Assembly (NCBI RefSeq): GCF_011801145.1
Contig: NZ_CP046172.1
Span: 4,650,001 to 4,714,000 of the forward strand
Direction of reading: 5' to 3'
DNA: 64,000 bases
Origin: Nocardia arthritidis
GTDB taxonomy: Bacteria; Actinomycetota; Actinomycetes; Mycobacteriales; Mycobacteriaceae
How positions within the stretch are numbered: position 1 is the first letter of the stretch; every line of letters starts with the position of its first letter. Below, piece after piece: positions 17,316 through 28,051 of this stretch. The notes beneath the pieces were generated by a model. It did not search any database and was not told where the DNA came from. It worked only from the letters and a program-made list of their open reading frames with translations. The position numbers and the translations under genes are program-made.

Positions 17316-19219
17316 ATGCCGGGCCGGGCGTCGATTCGAATGGAACAGGAAGCAGCAGCGATGCCAAAAGGTTCAGCGCCGGGCATTGACCCGGTGCCCG
17401 ATTACGCCGCGTGGCGTAAGGGGGTGGCCGGTGTGCTCGCCAAGGCGCGCCGGGTCGATATCGGCGAACTCCCGGACGATCCGGAGCGGCTTCTCGACGA
17501 GACCACCTACGACGGCCTGACCATCGCACCGCTGTACACCCGCCGCGACGAGCGGCCCGAACAGCCGCTGCCCGGCGCCTACCCCTTCGTCCGCGGTCGC
17601 GACGCGACCCGCGACGTGCACCGCGGCTGGTTCGTCTGCGCGCGGATAGCCGAATCCGACGCGGCGGCGGCGAATCGGGCGATCCTGTCCGGGCTGGAGA
17701 ACGGCGTCGGCGCGATCTGGCTGCCGGTGGGCGCGAGCGGTATTCCGGTGGCCGGGCTCGGCGCGGCGCTCTCGGGCCTGCTGTTCGAACTCGCGCCGCT
17801 GACCATCGAGGCCGGGATCGCGACCGACGAGGCCGCGGCACAGGTCTTCTCGATCCTCGACGGCTATTCCGCCCAGCGCCGCGCCGATATTCGGCTCACC
17901 CTGGGCGCTGCGCCGCTCACCGGCGCATTCGGCGGCGTTGCCGATATCGGCCTCGACGCGACCGTGGAATTAGCGCGACGGGCGATCGCCCGGCCGGAGA
18001 CGGTACGCGCGATCGTGGTGTGCGGGAACAACTTTCACAATGCGGGTGCGTCGGACGCGCAGGAGCTCGGCGCGGCCGTCGCCGCCGGCCTGGAATATCT
18101 GCGCGCGCTCACCGACGCCGGCGTCGATCTCGCGGACGCGCTCGGCCAGCTGACCTTCCGGCTGGCGGCCACCGATGACCAATTCGCCACGATCGCGAAA
18201 TTCCGTGCCGCACGCCAACTCTGGGCCCGGGTGGCGCACGTGTGCGGGGCGCCGGGCTTCGGCGGCGCGCCGCAGCACGCGGTCACCTCGGCGGCCATGC
18301 TGAGTCAACGCGATCCATGGGTGAATATGCTGCGCACCACGCTGGCCGCCTTCGGGGCGGGCGTCGGCGGTGCGGACACCGTCACCGTGCTGCCGTTCGA
18401 TTCCGCGCTGCCGCCAGGCGAATTGGGGGTTTCGCGGGCGTTCGCCGAGCGGATGGCCCGCAACATCCAGCTGCTGCTGCTGGAGGAATCGCACCTTGGT
18501 CATGTCCAGGACCCGGCCGCCGGATCCTGGTATGTCGAGGACTACACCGCCGAATTGGCCGCCAAGGCATGGGAATTCATGCAGGAGCTGGAGGCGTCGG
18601 GTGGTTACCGCGCCGCGCTGGACTCCGGCCTGCTCGCCGAGCGCATCGCGGCGACCAGGGCGCGGCGGGATGCCGATGTCGCGCACCGGAAGACGTCGGT
18701 CACCGGCGTCAACGAATTCCCGAACCTGGCCGAGCCCGCGCTGTCCGAGGCGGCGCGGCAGCCCGGTTCGGTCGCCCGCTACGGCGCGGCCTTCGAGGCG
18801 CTGCGCGACCGGTCGGATGTCCACCTCGCGGCGCACGGCGCGCGACCGAAAGCGCTGCTGGTGCCGCTCGGTTCGGTGGCCGAGCACAATGTGCGGGTCA
18901 CCTGGATCGCGAACCTGCTGGCCTCCGGCGGTATCGAGGCGATCAATCCGGGTCCGCTCACCGTCGACGGGATCGCCACGGCGGCCAGCGAATCCGGTGC
19001 GCCGATCGCGGTGCTCTGCGGTTCGGACGCACGCTACGGTGCGGAGGCGGGCGCGGCGGTCGAGCGGCTGCGCGCGGCCGGTGTCGGGACGGTGCTGCTC
19101 GCCGGTTCGGCGAAAGCGGTTTCGGCGCTCGATGATTCGCAGCGCCCGGACGGATATCTGGCCGCGCGGATCGACGCGGTCGCCGCACTCTCCGAGCTGT
19201 TGGAAAAGGTGGGAGCCTG

Positions 19220-19220
<1 letters not shown>
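17316..19220 (+). CDS. mutA: Methylmalonyl-CoA mutase small (non-catalytic) subunit
   Basis: 634 residues if started at the ATG 17316, which has GGAGG 7 bases upstream; later ATGs at 17340 and 17361 would also fit family length (about 615). Blocks shared with mycobacterial MutA include [42 protein letters not shown] and [18 protein letters not shown]. The B12-binding C-terminus is degenerate, as normal in this subunit. It forms a heterodimer with MutB, interconverting methylmalonyl-CoA and succinyl-CoA for propionate and odd-chain/branched catabolism. Stop and mutB start overlap (TGATG). Confidence 0.95.
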
Positions 19221-21481
<2,261 letters not shown>

Positions 21482-21485
21482 TCGG

Positions 21486-21534
21486 GCATCGCGCAGCGAT
21501 TCGATGGGGGGTGGTGGTCGGGTGACGGGCGGGC
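21486..21534 (+). repeat. GC-rich dispersed repeat, copy at the 5' end of meaB
   Basis: Begins GCATCGCGCAGCGATTCG and continues through a G-rich GGTGGTGGTCGG core to GTGACGGGCGGGC. The same pattern occurs inverted next to the nucleoside hydrolase gene (27965-28011) and as three tandem 51-bp units at 55849-56001. This copy supplies the G-rich ribosome-binding region and the probable GTG start of meaB. Confidence 0.6.
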
Positions 21535-22523
21535 ACCCGCGCGTGATCGATGTGGACGCGCTCGCGGAGGCGGTGCGCTCCGGTGAGCGCGCCGCCCTGG
21601 CGCGGGCGATCACCCTCGTCGAATCCACCAGGGCCGATCATCGCCGCCAGGCTCAGCAACTGCTGCTGCGGGTGACGCCCGCGGCGGATGCCGTTGTGTC
21701 GAATCGCGTTGGCATCACTGGTGTTCCGGGTGTCGGCAAGTCGACGTTCATCGATGCGCTCGGTATGGACCTGATCGCCGAGGGGCACCGGGTCGCGGTG
21801 CTGGCGGTGGATCCGTCGTCCACCAGAACCGGCGGCTCGATCCTCGGCGACAAAACCCGGATGGCGCGACTCGCGGTGGAACGCAACGCCTTCATCCGCC
21901 CGTCGCCCACCGCGGGCACGCTCGGCGGCGTCGCGAAGGCGACGCGGGAGACCATCGTGCTGCTCGAGGCGGCCGGATACGACGTGATCCTGGTGGAGAC
22001 GGTCGGCGTCGGCCAGTCCGAGGTGACCGTCGCGAATATGGTCGATGTATTCTGCTTCCTGACCCTGGCCCGCACCGGAGATCAGTTGCAGGGCATCAAG
22101 AAGGGCGTGCTGGAGCTCGCCGACCTGGTCGCGGTGAACAAGGCCGACGGCAAGCACGAGGTGGAGGCGAAGGCGGCGGCCCGCGAGCTGGCGGGCGCGC
22201 TGCGCCTGATCCATCCGCACGACGCCCTGTGGCGGCCACCGGTACTCACCATGAGCGGCCTGGAAGGCGTCGGCCTCGGCAAGTTCTGGGATACCGTGCT
22301 GGAACATCGCCGGGTGCTCACCGAGGCGGGCGAATTCGCGGAGAAGCGCCGCCGCCAACAGGTCGACTGGATGTGGACCATGGTGCACGACCAGTTGCTG
22401 CGGCGGTTGTCGGAGCATCCGGGCGTGAAAGCCGTTCGCGCACAGGTGGAAAAGCAGGTGCGGGCGGGCACGTTGACGGCCGCGCTGGCCGCCGAGGAGA
22501 TTCTGGACGCCTTCGACGGCTGA
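21522..22523 (+). CDS. meaB: MeaB/ArgK-type GTPase chaperone of methylmalonyl-CoA mutase
   Basis: 333 residues from the GTG at 21522; an ATG at 21504 is also possible. G1 motif GVPGVGKST at about 67-75, Mg2+-binding and switch region [17 protein letters not shown] at about 160-173, and base motif [10 protein letters not shown] at about 206-215. The protein gates B12 cofactor transfer and protects the mutase. It directly follows mutAB, the standard context. A dispersed GC-rich repeat covers its start region, so the exact N-terminus is uncertain. Confidence 0.95.
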   Translation: MTGGHPRVIDVDALAEAVRSGERAALARAITLVESTRADHRRQAQQLLLRVTPAADAVVSNRVGITGVPGVGKSTFIDALGMDLIAEGHRVAVLAVDPSSTRTGGSILGDKTRMARLAVERNAFIRPSPTAGTLGGVAKATRETIVLLEAAGYDVILVETVGVGQSEVTVANMVDVFCFLTLARTGDQLQGIKKGVLELADLVAVNKADGKHEVEAKAAARELAGALRLIHPHDALWRPPVLTMSGLEGVGLGKFWDTVLEHRRVLTEAGEFAEKRRRQQVDWMWTMVHDQLLRRLSEHPGVKAVRAQVEKQVRAGTLTAALAAEEILDAFDG

Positions 22524-22578
22524 CGGTTTCGACCGGGCGCGTCGCGCGGTCATCGCACGGGCTGGAATGCTGTGCGAT

Positions 22579-22965
22579 ATGAGCACACCCTCGCTGCGCC
22601 TACGATTCGATCGCTTCTTCCACCGGCTGGTGAACCCGAGCGCCATCCGCAATCCGGAGCAAATGCTGCTCGAGACCATCGGCCGCAAATCCGGGCAACC
22701 CCGGATCACGCCGATCGGCGGCGCCCGGGTCGGCGACGAGTTCTGGCTGGTGTCCGAGCACGGCACCGACTCCGATTACGTGCGGAACCTCATGGCGAAT
22801 CCCGCTGTGCGCGTGCGCATCGCGGGGGAGTGGCACACCGGTAAGGCACATCCGCTGCCCGACGACGATCCGCGGGCGCGGCTGGCGACGCTGCCGCGCT
22901 TCAACAGCACCGTCGTGCGTGCCCTCGGCACGAACCTGCTGACGATCCGGATCGATCTGGGCTGA
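22579..22965 (+). CDS. Nitroreductase-fold (DDN-type) F420-dependent family protein
   Basis: 128 residues from the ATG at 22579. The sequence follows the deazaflavin-dependent nitroreductase family: NPEQMLLETIGRKSGQPRITP near the start (the GRKSG phosphate-binding signature) and WLVSEHGTDSDYVRNLMANPAVRVRI in the middle. Family members use F420H2, haem-like or other cofactors for reductions; the exact substrate is unknown. It is a small soluble split-barrel protein, 55 bp after meaB and perhaps co-transcribed. Confidence 0.88.
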   Translation: MSTPSLRLRFDRFFHRLVNPSAIRNPEQMLLETIGRKSGQPRITPIGGARVGDEFWLVSEHGTDSDYVRNLMANPAVRVRIAGEWHTGKAHPLPDDDPRARLATLPRFNSTVVRALGTNLLTIRIDLG

Positions 22966-23091
22966 CGGGTATGTCATACTTCGGGCGCAAGTAACAAGTT
23001 CGTCAGCGCCAGGTCGGTCGGTGGAGCGCGTTGGCGTGCTCGCGTGATCGCGGGCACGGCCGACCACGCCCATCGGGTTGTCGCGGCTGTG

Positions 23092-23120
23092 CTTTCGGGA
23101 TCGGCGAGCCTTCCCGAAAG
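23092..23120 (+). promoter_or_regulatory. Hairpin overlapping the ribosome-binding site of the ATC-hydrolase-like gene
   Basis: CTTTCGGGA (23092-23100) and TCCCGAAAG (23112-23120) form a perfect 9-bp stem with an 11-base loop. The right arm includes the AAAGGA used to start translation at 23129, so folding would hide the site. This suggests control at the RNA level, by a protein, ligand or temperature. Confidence 0.45.
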
Positions 23121-23128
23121 GAAACAGC

Positions 23129-23797
23129 ATGAACACCGACCCCTTCGACATCTCCGGCGCCCACTACACGCCCGATCCGGAACGCGACACCGCGCTGCTC
23201 ATCGACGGCTTCTTCGCGCAGATCGCCGTGACGTTGCGGGAAAATGACCTTCCCGCAACGGTTCTCGACGAGATGCGGGCCAGACATGCCGAATTGACGG
23301 CGGCCAACGCGCATCTCGTGATCGACGAGCCGTCCCGGTGGAACGCGGCGATGGCACTGGCGCTCGTCGCGGCGCACGAATACCTCGTGCCGCGGCTCGG
23401 GTGCGCGGAATCCATTGCGGCGGTTCAGGTCGCATTCGTCGAACCGCTCGGCGATCAAGTGCGCGCCGCCACCAGGCAGCTGCTCGACGCCGCGCCCGAC
23501 CCGTTCGCCGCCATGGTCGAGCTGACCAGGGCGAGGGAGCGGGACGCCTTCGGGCCGACCTTCACCTTCGACCATCCGGCCGACGACGAGCGAAGCTACC
23601 ACTGCGATGTCGTGCGCTGCTTCTATCACGAAGTGCTGGTTGCCAATTCGGCGCCGGAGCTCACCACCGTGATGTGTGAGTTCGACGCCAACTGGATCGG
23701 CGCGATTGATCCGGCGGTCGACGGGTTCCGCTTCGAACGGGCGACCACCATCGGCCGTGGCGGGACGCACTGCCCGTTCAACTTCGACCGCGTCTGA
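23129..23797 (+). CDS. L-2-amino-thiazoline-4-carboxylate hydrolase-like protein
   Basis: 222 residues from the ATG at 23129, preceded by AAAGGA. The C-terminal half matches the ATC-hydrolase family: SYHCDVVRCFYHEVLVANSA, TTVMCEFDANWIGAI and the closing RATTIGRGGTHCPFNF. The founding enzyme opens a thiazoline ring to S-carbamoyl-cysteine or cysteine precursors, but most actinobacterial homologues have no known substrate. It stands alone between plus-strand meaB/DDN genes and a convergent DinB gene. Confidence 0.78.
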   Translation: MNTDPFDISGAHYTPDPERDTALLIDGFFAQIAVTLRENDLPATVLDEMRARHAELTAANAHLVIDEPSRWNAAMALALVAAHEYLVPRLGCAESIAAVQVAFVEPLGDQVRAATRQLLDAAPDPFAAMVELTRARERDAFGPTFTFDHPADDERSYHCDVVRCFYHEVLVANSAPELTTVMCEFDANWIGAIDPAVDGFRFERATTIGRGGTHCPFNFDRV

Positions 23798-23843
23798 GGC
23801 CGAGGCCGAGACGGTGGTCGTCCGCCGTCTCGGCCTTGCCCAT

Positions 23844-24365
23844 TCACGCGGAAGCGCAACGCAGGATGCGCAACTGGCCGATCTCGGCGGCGTTCTTCAT
23901 GAGTTCGGCATTGACCCAGGCAAGCAGGTGGCCGACGGTCCGCTCCGGGTTGTCGCGCCACGGGAACGTCGCGGGCGCGTCGAGTGTGGTTTCGGTGCAA
24001 TCGTTAAGTGCCGCAACCCATTCGGAACTCATCCCGCGCAACCACGCGACCGCTTCATCCGGGCCGGGCCAGCGCACATCCGCGCGCTCGCGTGGCGCAC
24101 GTCCGCGCAGGTGATCCGTCGCGACCGACCACCACCAGCCGATATGCCAGGTGAGCCAGGCGATGGTCGGTGCGGGCAGCGGGTCCGGCTCGGTGTCGGC
24201 CCAGTCGGGCACCCAGGAACCGTCCGGATCGCGCCGGACGGTCCACACCCGCGGCGCGGGCTCCCAGAGGTGGTCGGCGGGCCGCAACGCGCTCAGGTGG
24301 AGTTCGAACAGCGACCAGGTGAGGTCGAATTGCCAGCGCAGCAGGCCGAGTCGCGATCCGGGCAT
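23844..24365 (-). CDS. DinB-like four-helix-bundle protein
   Basis: 173 residues. Features of the DinB/mycothiol-transferase superfamily: the N-terminal helix LLRWQFDLTWSLFELHLSAL, the metal-site histidine in IAWLTWHIGWWWSVATDH and the late RTVGHLLAWVNAELMKNAAEIG helix. The three histidines would bind Zn2+ or another divalent ion. Many members are thiol-dependent S-transferases using mycothiol or bacillithiol; the partner here is unknown. It is downstream of the SnoaL-like gene on the same strand, with a 137-bp gap. Confidence 0.82.
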   Translation of the reverse strand: MPGSRLGLLRWQFDLTWSLFELHLSALRPADHLWEPAPRVWTVRRDPDGSWVPDWADTEPDPLPAPTIAWLTWHIGWWWSVATDHLRGRAPRERADVRWPGPDEAVAWLRGMSSEWVAALNDCTETTLDAPATFPWRDNPERTVGHLLAWVNAELMKNAAEIGQLRILRCASA

Positions 24366-24502
24366 CGCGCGATGATGTCACGGGTGCGCGGGTTCGGCAT
24401 CGCATTCACCGCCGGAACCAGATCGTGTCGCCGCCGAATCAGGCGGTGTCGCTGAGCGATTCGTGCCGAGGCCGACCGAATCATCCCCGCACCCGCTGGA
24501 CT

Positions 24503-24868
24503 CTAGGTGGAATCCACGAGGATCCGCCAGGTGCGGTCGGCCTGACGGCGCAGCACGAGGGTCGCGACGCCCTCGAACGAATCACTGCCGTCCATCGTGC
24601 CGTTGCGCAGCCGGGTCGACCACACGTTCGTGACGAGCGCGATATCGCCCGCCTCGATGATTTTCGCTGCGCGCGTGGTGATCTCGGGCCGGAGTGCGAG
24701 CCGCTGCCGGTACATCGCCAGCAACTGCGCGTGCCCGCGCACGAGCGTGCCGTCGGGCATGGCGAAACATGCCTCTTCGTCGAAGAACCGAACCACCTCG
24801 CCGGGATCGCCGCCGTTGATGGCGGCGGTGATCCCGGGTAGCAGTTCGGCGGGTGTCCGCGCGGTCAT
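24503..24868 (-). CDS. SnoaL/DUF4440-like small protein (NTF2 fold)
   Basis: 121 residues from the ATG at 24868. The pattern LLPGITAAINGGDPGEVVRFF ... EEACFAMPDGTLVRGHAQLLAMYRQRL ... GVATLVLRRQADRTWRILVDST is typical of NTF2-like SnoaL/DUF4440 proteins, which are polyketide cyclases, isomerases or ligand-binding proteins. It begins 4 bases after the DUF1330 stop codon, so the two are one operon. The neighbouring, apparently frameshifted TetR gene may have controlled it. Confidence 0.8.
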   Translation of the reverse strand: MTARTPAELLPGITAAINGGDPGEVVRFFDEEACFAMPDGTLVRGHAQLLAMYRQRLALRPEITTRAAKIIEAGDIALVTNVWSTRLRNGTMDGSDSFEGVATLVLRRQADRTWRILVDST

Positions 24869-24872
24869 CCTG

Positions 24873-25184
24873 TTACTCCGCAGGCCAGGGGGCTGTGCCG
24901 CCCTCGACGAACAGCAAGCGCACATCGAGGGCGCCCTCGCGGGCCCGCTTGGCCTTCTGATACTCCTCGGAGTGGTACCACCGCCGGACCTGCGCCATAT
25001 CCGGGAATTCGATCATGGTGAGTACCCGGTCCGCGGGCCAGGCGCCCTCGGCGGATTCCGGTGTGGCGCCTTGGATTCGGTACCGGCCGCCGAAATGTTC
25101 GATGGTGGGTTCGGCGAGTTTGCGGTATTCGAGAGCGCGCTGCGCGTCGATGACGGTCGAGTCGACGACCACGTAGACAGACAT
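24873..25184 (-). CDS. DUF1330 domain protein
   Basis: 103 residues, starting MSVYVVVDSTVIDAQRALEYRKLAEPTI and containing GGRYRIQGA and IEFPDMAQVRRWYHSEEYQ, matching the dimeric alpha-beta-barrel (ferredoxin-like) DUF1330 family. No catalytic residue is known for the family. It is the first gene of a two-gene operon with the SnoaL-like protein and faces a TetR gene across a gap holding a 7-bp dyad. Confidence 0.85.
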   Translation of the reverse strand: MSVYVVVDSTVIDAQRALEYRKLAEPTIEHFGGRYRIQGATPESAEGAWPADRVLTMIEFPDMAQVRRWYHSEEYQKAKRAREGALDVRLLFVEGGTAPWPAE

Positions 25185-25250
25185 TGATTCCCCTTCCGGC
25201 CCCCTGTCGACGGTATCACCGTGACAATTGGAAACGCCGTGTAGTTTTGA

Positions 25251-25277
25251 TACGCCGAATCATACGGAAGCGGCGTA
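25251..25277. promoter_or_regulatory. Dyad between DUF1330 gene and TetR gene, probable operator
   Basis: TACGCCG and CGGCGTA arms are separated by 13 bases in the divergent gap just before the TetR start. Position and symmetry suit autoregulation by the TetR protein. The regulator itself appears frameshifted. Confidence 0.45.
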
Positions 25278-25279
25278 GG

Positions 25280-25980
25280 GTGTCAACCGTGCCAGCGATA
25301 TCCGAACAGCCGACGCGGCGGGAGCGCCTGCGGGAGCAGACATCCCGCGAGATCATGTCGATCGCCCTGCGACAACTGGTCGCAGACGGCGCGGGCGGTA
25401 TCTCGCTGCGGGGTATCGCGCGGGAGATGGGGATGACGGCGCGCGCGATCTACACCTATTTCGCCACCCGCGACGAGCTGATCACCGCGCTGACCGACGA
25501 GATGACCACCTCGCTCGCCGACACCCTGGAGCGCGCCCGCGACACCGCCCCGACGATCCGGGAGCTCGGTTGATCGCCTGGGGCAGCGCCCTTCGCGAAT
25601 GGGCGCTGGCCAATCCGGAAGGTTTCCGGCTCATCTACGGCGATCCGATCCCGGGCTATGAGCAGCCCGTCGACGGGCCGACCGACCGTGCGGCGCGCCG
25701 GGTGTGCGGTGGGCTGAATCGCCTTGTGGCGGAGGTAAATCCGGCAGGTAGGCCGGGCGCCGAATGGTCCGATTTCCCGGGCGACTACGTGACGAAGATC
25801 CGCACCGAAGCGCCCGATATCGCGCCGGGGACGGCGGGGCTGGCGCTGCGTGTGTGGGGCCGCATCCACGGTCTGGTGACGCTCGAGATCTACGGCCACC
25901 TGCGCTCGGTCTCGAACGATCCGGCGGCCCTACAGCGCGCGGATCTGCTCGAACTCGTCGAACAGCTCCGCGCTAGCTGA
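25280..25980 (+). pseudogene. TetR-family regulator (WHG C-terminal domain) with a single-base frameshift
   Basis: The N-terminal DNA-binding domain is intact (EQTSREIMSIALRQL, then ISLRGIAREMGMTARAIYTYF) but the frame stops at the TGA 25571-25573. The other frame continues at once with IAWGSALREWALANPEGFRL and IYGDPIPGYE, the signature of TetR WHG ligand domains. Total length is 701 nt; one added base restores 233 codons. Either a base was lost in the genome or the sequence has an error; nothing slippery is seen at the junction. The start (GTG 25280 or 25289) is uncertain. Its last bases overlap the convergent amidohydrolase gene. Confidence 0.75.
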
Positions 25981-26851
25981 GTTCGAACAGCTCGGAAGCG
26001 TTCTGGTAGAACACCTTTCGCAGCCAGTCGTCCCCGAGTTCCAAACGCTCCAGCGCCTGCACCGCATGACTGTAGCTGTACGGGATATTGGGGAAATCGC
26101 TGCCGAAGAGGATGCGGTCGCCGAATTCGGCGAGGCGGCCGCGCTCGCCGTCCGGGAACGGATCGGCCGCCTCGAAGAAATCGGTGAAGGTCATGGTGGT
26201 GTCCAGGCGCAGCAGCGGATACCGCTCGACCAGATCGAGGAACTCACGGTATTCCGGCGCGCCCAGATGCGCGATGATCAGGCGCAGCCGCGGAAACCGT
26301 CGCAGCAGCCCGGCGATCGGCTCCGGTCCGGTGAATTCGGTGGCGACCGGGCCGGATCCGCAGTGGATGAGCACCGGTACCTCGGCGTCCTGGATCATGC
26401 CCCACACCGGGTTCAGCAGCGGGTCGCCGGGGTGGAATCGCCCGACCTGGATGTGCACCTTGAAGATTCGGGCGCCGCGTTCTATCGCGGTCTGCACGTA
26501 ACCGGCGGCGTGGTGTTCCGGGTAGAAGGTCGCGGTGTGCAGGCAATCCGGTGTGCGGGCGGCGAATTCGGCGGTCCACTCGTTGAGCCAGGCCGCCATA
26601 TCCGGTTTGTGTGGGTAGACCAGCGAGGTGAAGGCGCGAACGCCGAAGCCGCGCAGGGTTTTCAGCCGCACCTGCTCATCGTCGCGGTAGGCGATCGGCC
26701 ACTGCCGCGCCACCAGCGGACCGGCCGCGTCGAAGTACTCCCACACCTTGCGCAGCACCTGCTCCGGCATGAAATGCGTGTGCACGTCGACGATTCCGGG
26801 TAGGCCGAGCCGTCGCCGGAATTCCGTCAGGTAGGTGACATCGTCGTCCAC
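25973..26851 (-). CDS. Amidohydrolase-2 (TIM-barrel, ACMSD-like) family protein
   Basis: 292 residues from a GTG at 26851-26849 with GGAGG 4 bases upstream; an ATG at 26899 is the alternative. Metal-binding features: VDVHTHF near the start, VPVLIHCGSGP, LIIAHLGAPEY and the terminal LFGSDFPNIPYSY with the catalytic Asp. Family members are decarboxylases or hydrolases of cyclic acids. It lies 62 bp downstream of the nucleoside hydrolase gene and probably in one transcript. Confidence 0.85.
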   Translation of the reverse strand: MDDDVTYLTEFRRRLGLPGIVDVHTHFMPEQVLRKVWEYFDAAGPLVARQWPIAYRDDEQVRLKTLRGFGVRAFTSLVYPHKPDMAAWLNEWTAEFAARTPDCLHTATFYPEHHAAGYVQTAIERGARIFKVHIQVGRFHPGDPLLNPVWGMIQDAEVPVLIHCGSGPVATEFTGPEPIAGLLRRFPRLRLIIAHLGAPEYREFLDLVERYPLLRLDTTMTFTDFFEAADPFPDGERGRLAEFGDRILFGSDFPNIPYSYSHAVQALERLELGDDWLRKVFYQNASELFELS

Positions 26852-26913
26852 CGAACCTCCTAGTATGGGTTCAAGACCGTCGGCCGGGCCGAGCCCCATT
26901 GCGAGACAACGGA

Positions 26914-27950
26914 CTAGAAACCTTCGGGCGGGTATACCGCTCGGGCGAAATCGCCCACCCGGCTGATCAGTCGCTCGAAGAACTCGGCCGGATCGGTGCC
27001 GATCACGATATCCGCGTTGGGTTCGCGGCCCCACATACCCGACCAGTCGGCCACCGTCGTCGCGCGGGTGATGGTGCCCGCCAGCTCGACATCCACCGTC
27101 GCGGGGCGCAGCACCGCGAGTTCGTGGTCGAGCGCGACGGCCGCGGCGAACGGGTCGTGCATATGCGCGAGATAGCCGAGGTCGTAGGAGGCGTGGAAGT
27201 CGAAGTAGAAGCGGACCGCGTCGGTGACGTACCGCACGATCGGATTGCTCGCGGCCGAACGGGCTTCCGGGGGATCGAGCGGTGAAACCGTCTCCACCGG
27301 AAGGCTGCCCGCACGCTCGGCGAGCAATTCCAGGTGCTTGGGCTGCATTTCGATGGTCTCGGTGATATCGAGCGCGCAGATGATCGGCCGGGCGGGCGCG
27401 GCGCAGAAGGCGTCGTAGACCTCCTTCGCCGCCTCCGGGTCCACGTGCACGTTCCACTCGTTGGTGGGCGTCGTATTGCCGGGGTGATTGAAGGCGCCAC
27501 CCATGATCACCAAGCGCCGCAACAACTTCGGCAGCTCGGGTTCGAGCCGCAGCGCCAGCGCCAGATTGGTCAGCGGCCCGGTGCACAGGCCGACGATCTC
27601 GCCGGGATGTGCGCGCACCCGATCCACCCAGAGCTCGGCGGCGGTGCGCGGGGAAAGGGTCCGGCTCGACGCGGGCAGTTCGGCGTAGCCGATGCCCTGC
27701 GGTCCGTGCGTATCCTCGGTGGTGCGCAGCGGGACCGCGAGCGGTTCGGCCGCGCCGAGCGCGACCTCGATGTTCGGTGCCCGGCACAGGTCGAGCAGCG
27801 CCAGATTATTGGCCGCCACCCGGAGTGCGGGCACATTGCCCGCCGTGGAGGCGATACCGACGATCTCGGCCTCGGGGAGGCGAGCAGGTAGAGCAGTTCC
27901 AGCGAGTCATCGATGCCGGTGTCGATGTCCATCATGATCTTCTGCCGCAC
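26914..27950 (-). pseudogene. Inosine/uridine-preferring nucleoside hydrolase with a single-base frameshift
   Basis: The N-terminus (GTG at 27950, then KIMMDIDTGIDDSLELLYLLASP) carries the Ca2+-binding DxDxxxDD motif of nucleoside hydrolases. After SP the frame is lost within a run of four C on the coding strand (27874-27877) and family sequence continues one frame over: EAEIVGIASTAGNVPALRV, VIMGGAFNHPGN, TNEWNVHVDPEAA, HDPFAAAVALD. One extra base restores a 345-residue enzyme splitting nucleosides to base and ribose. A deletion in the C-run or a sequencing error are both possible. A dispersed repeat lies 14 bases upstream of the start. Confidence 0.8.
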
Positions 27951-27964
27951 GATCCCGAGCGTAG

Positions 27965-28011
27965 GCCCACCCGCCGCCCGACCACCACCCGCCCATCGAA
28001 TCGCCGCGCGC
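27965..28011 (-). repeat. GC-rich dispersed repeat, copy upstream of nucleoside hydrolase gene
   Basis: On the minus strand it reads GCGCGGCGATTCGATGGG then GGTGGTGGTCGGG and GCGGGTGGGC, closely matching the copy at the start of meaB (21486-21534). As there, it lies immediately before the coding start. Confidence 0.55.
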
Positions 28012-28051
28012 CCGTGGCCGCGAACCATTCGCGGCCATCGGGATTCGCGGA

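Noticed and set aside
25560..25580. Programmed frameshifting as an explanation of the split TetR gene
   Set aside because: No slippery heptamer or downstream stem-loop is seen; a lost base or sequencing error is simpler.
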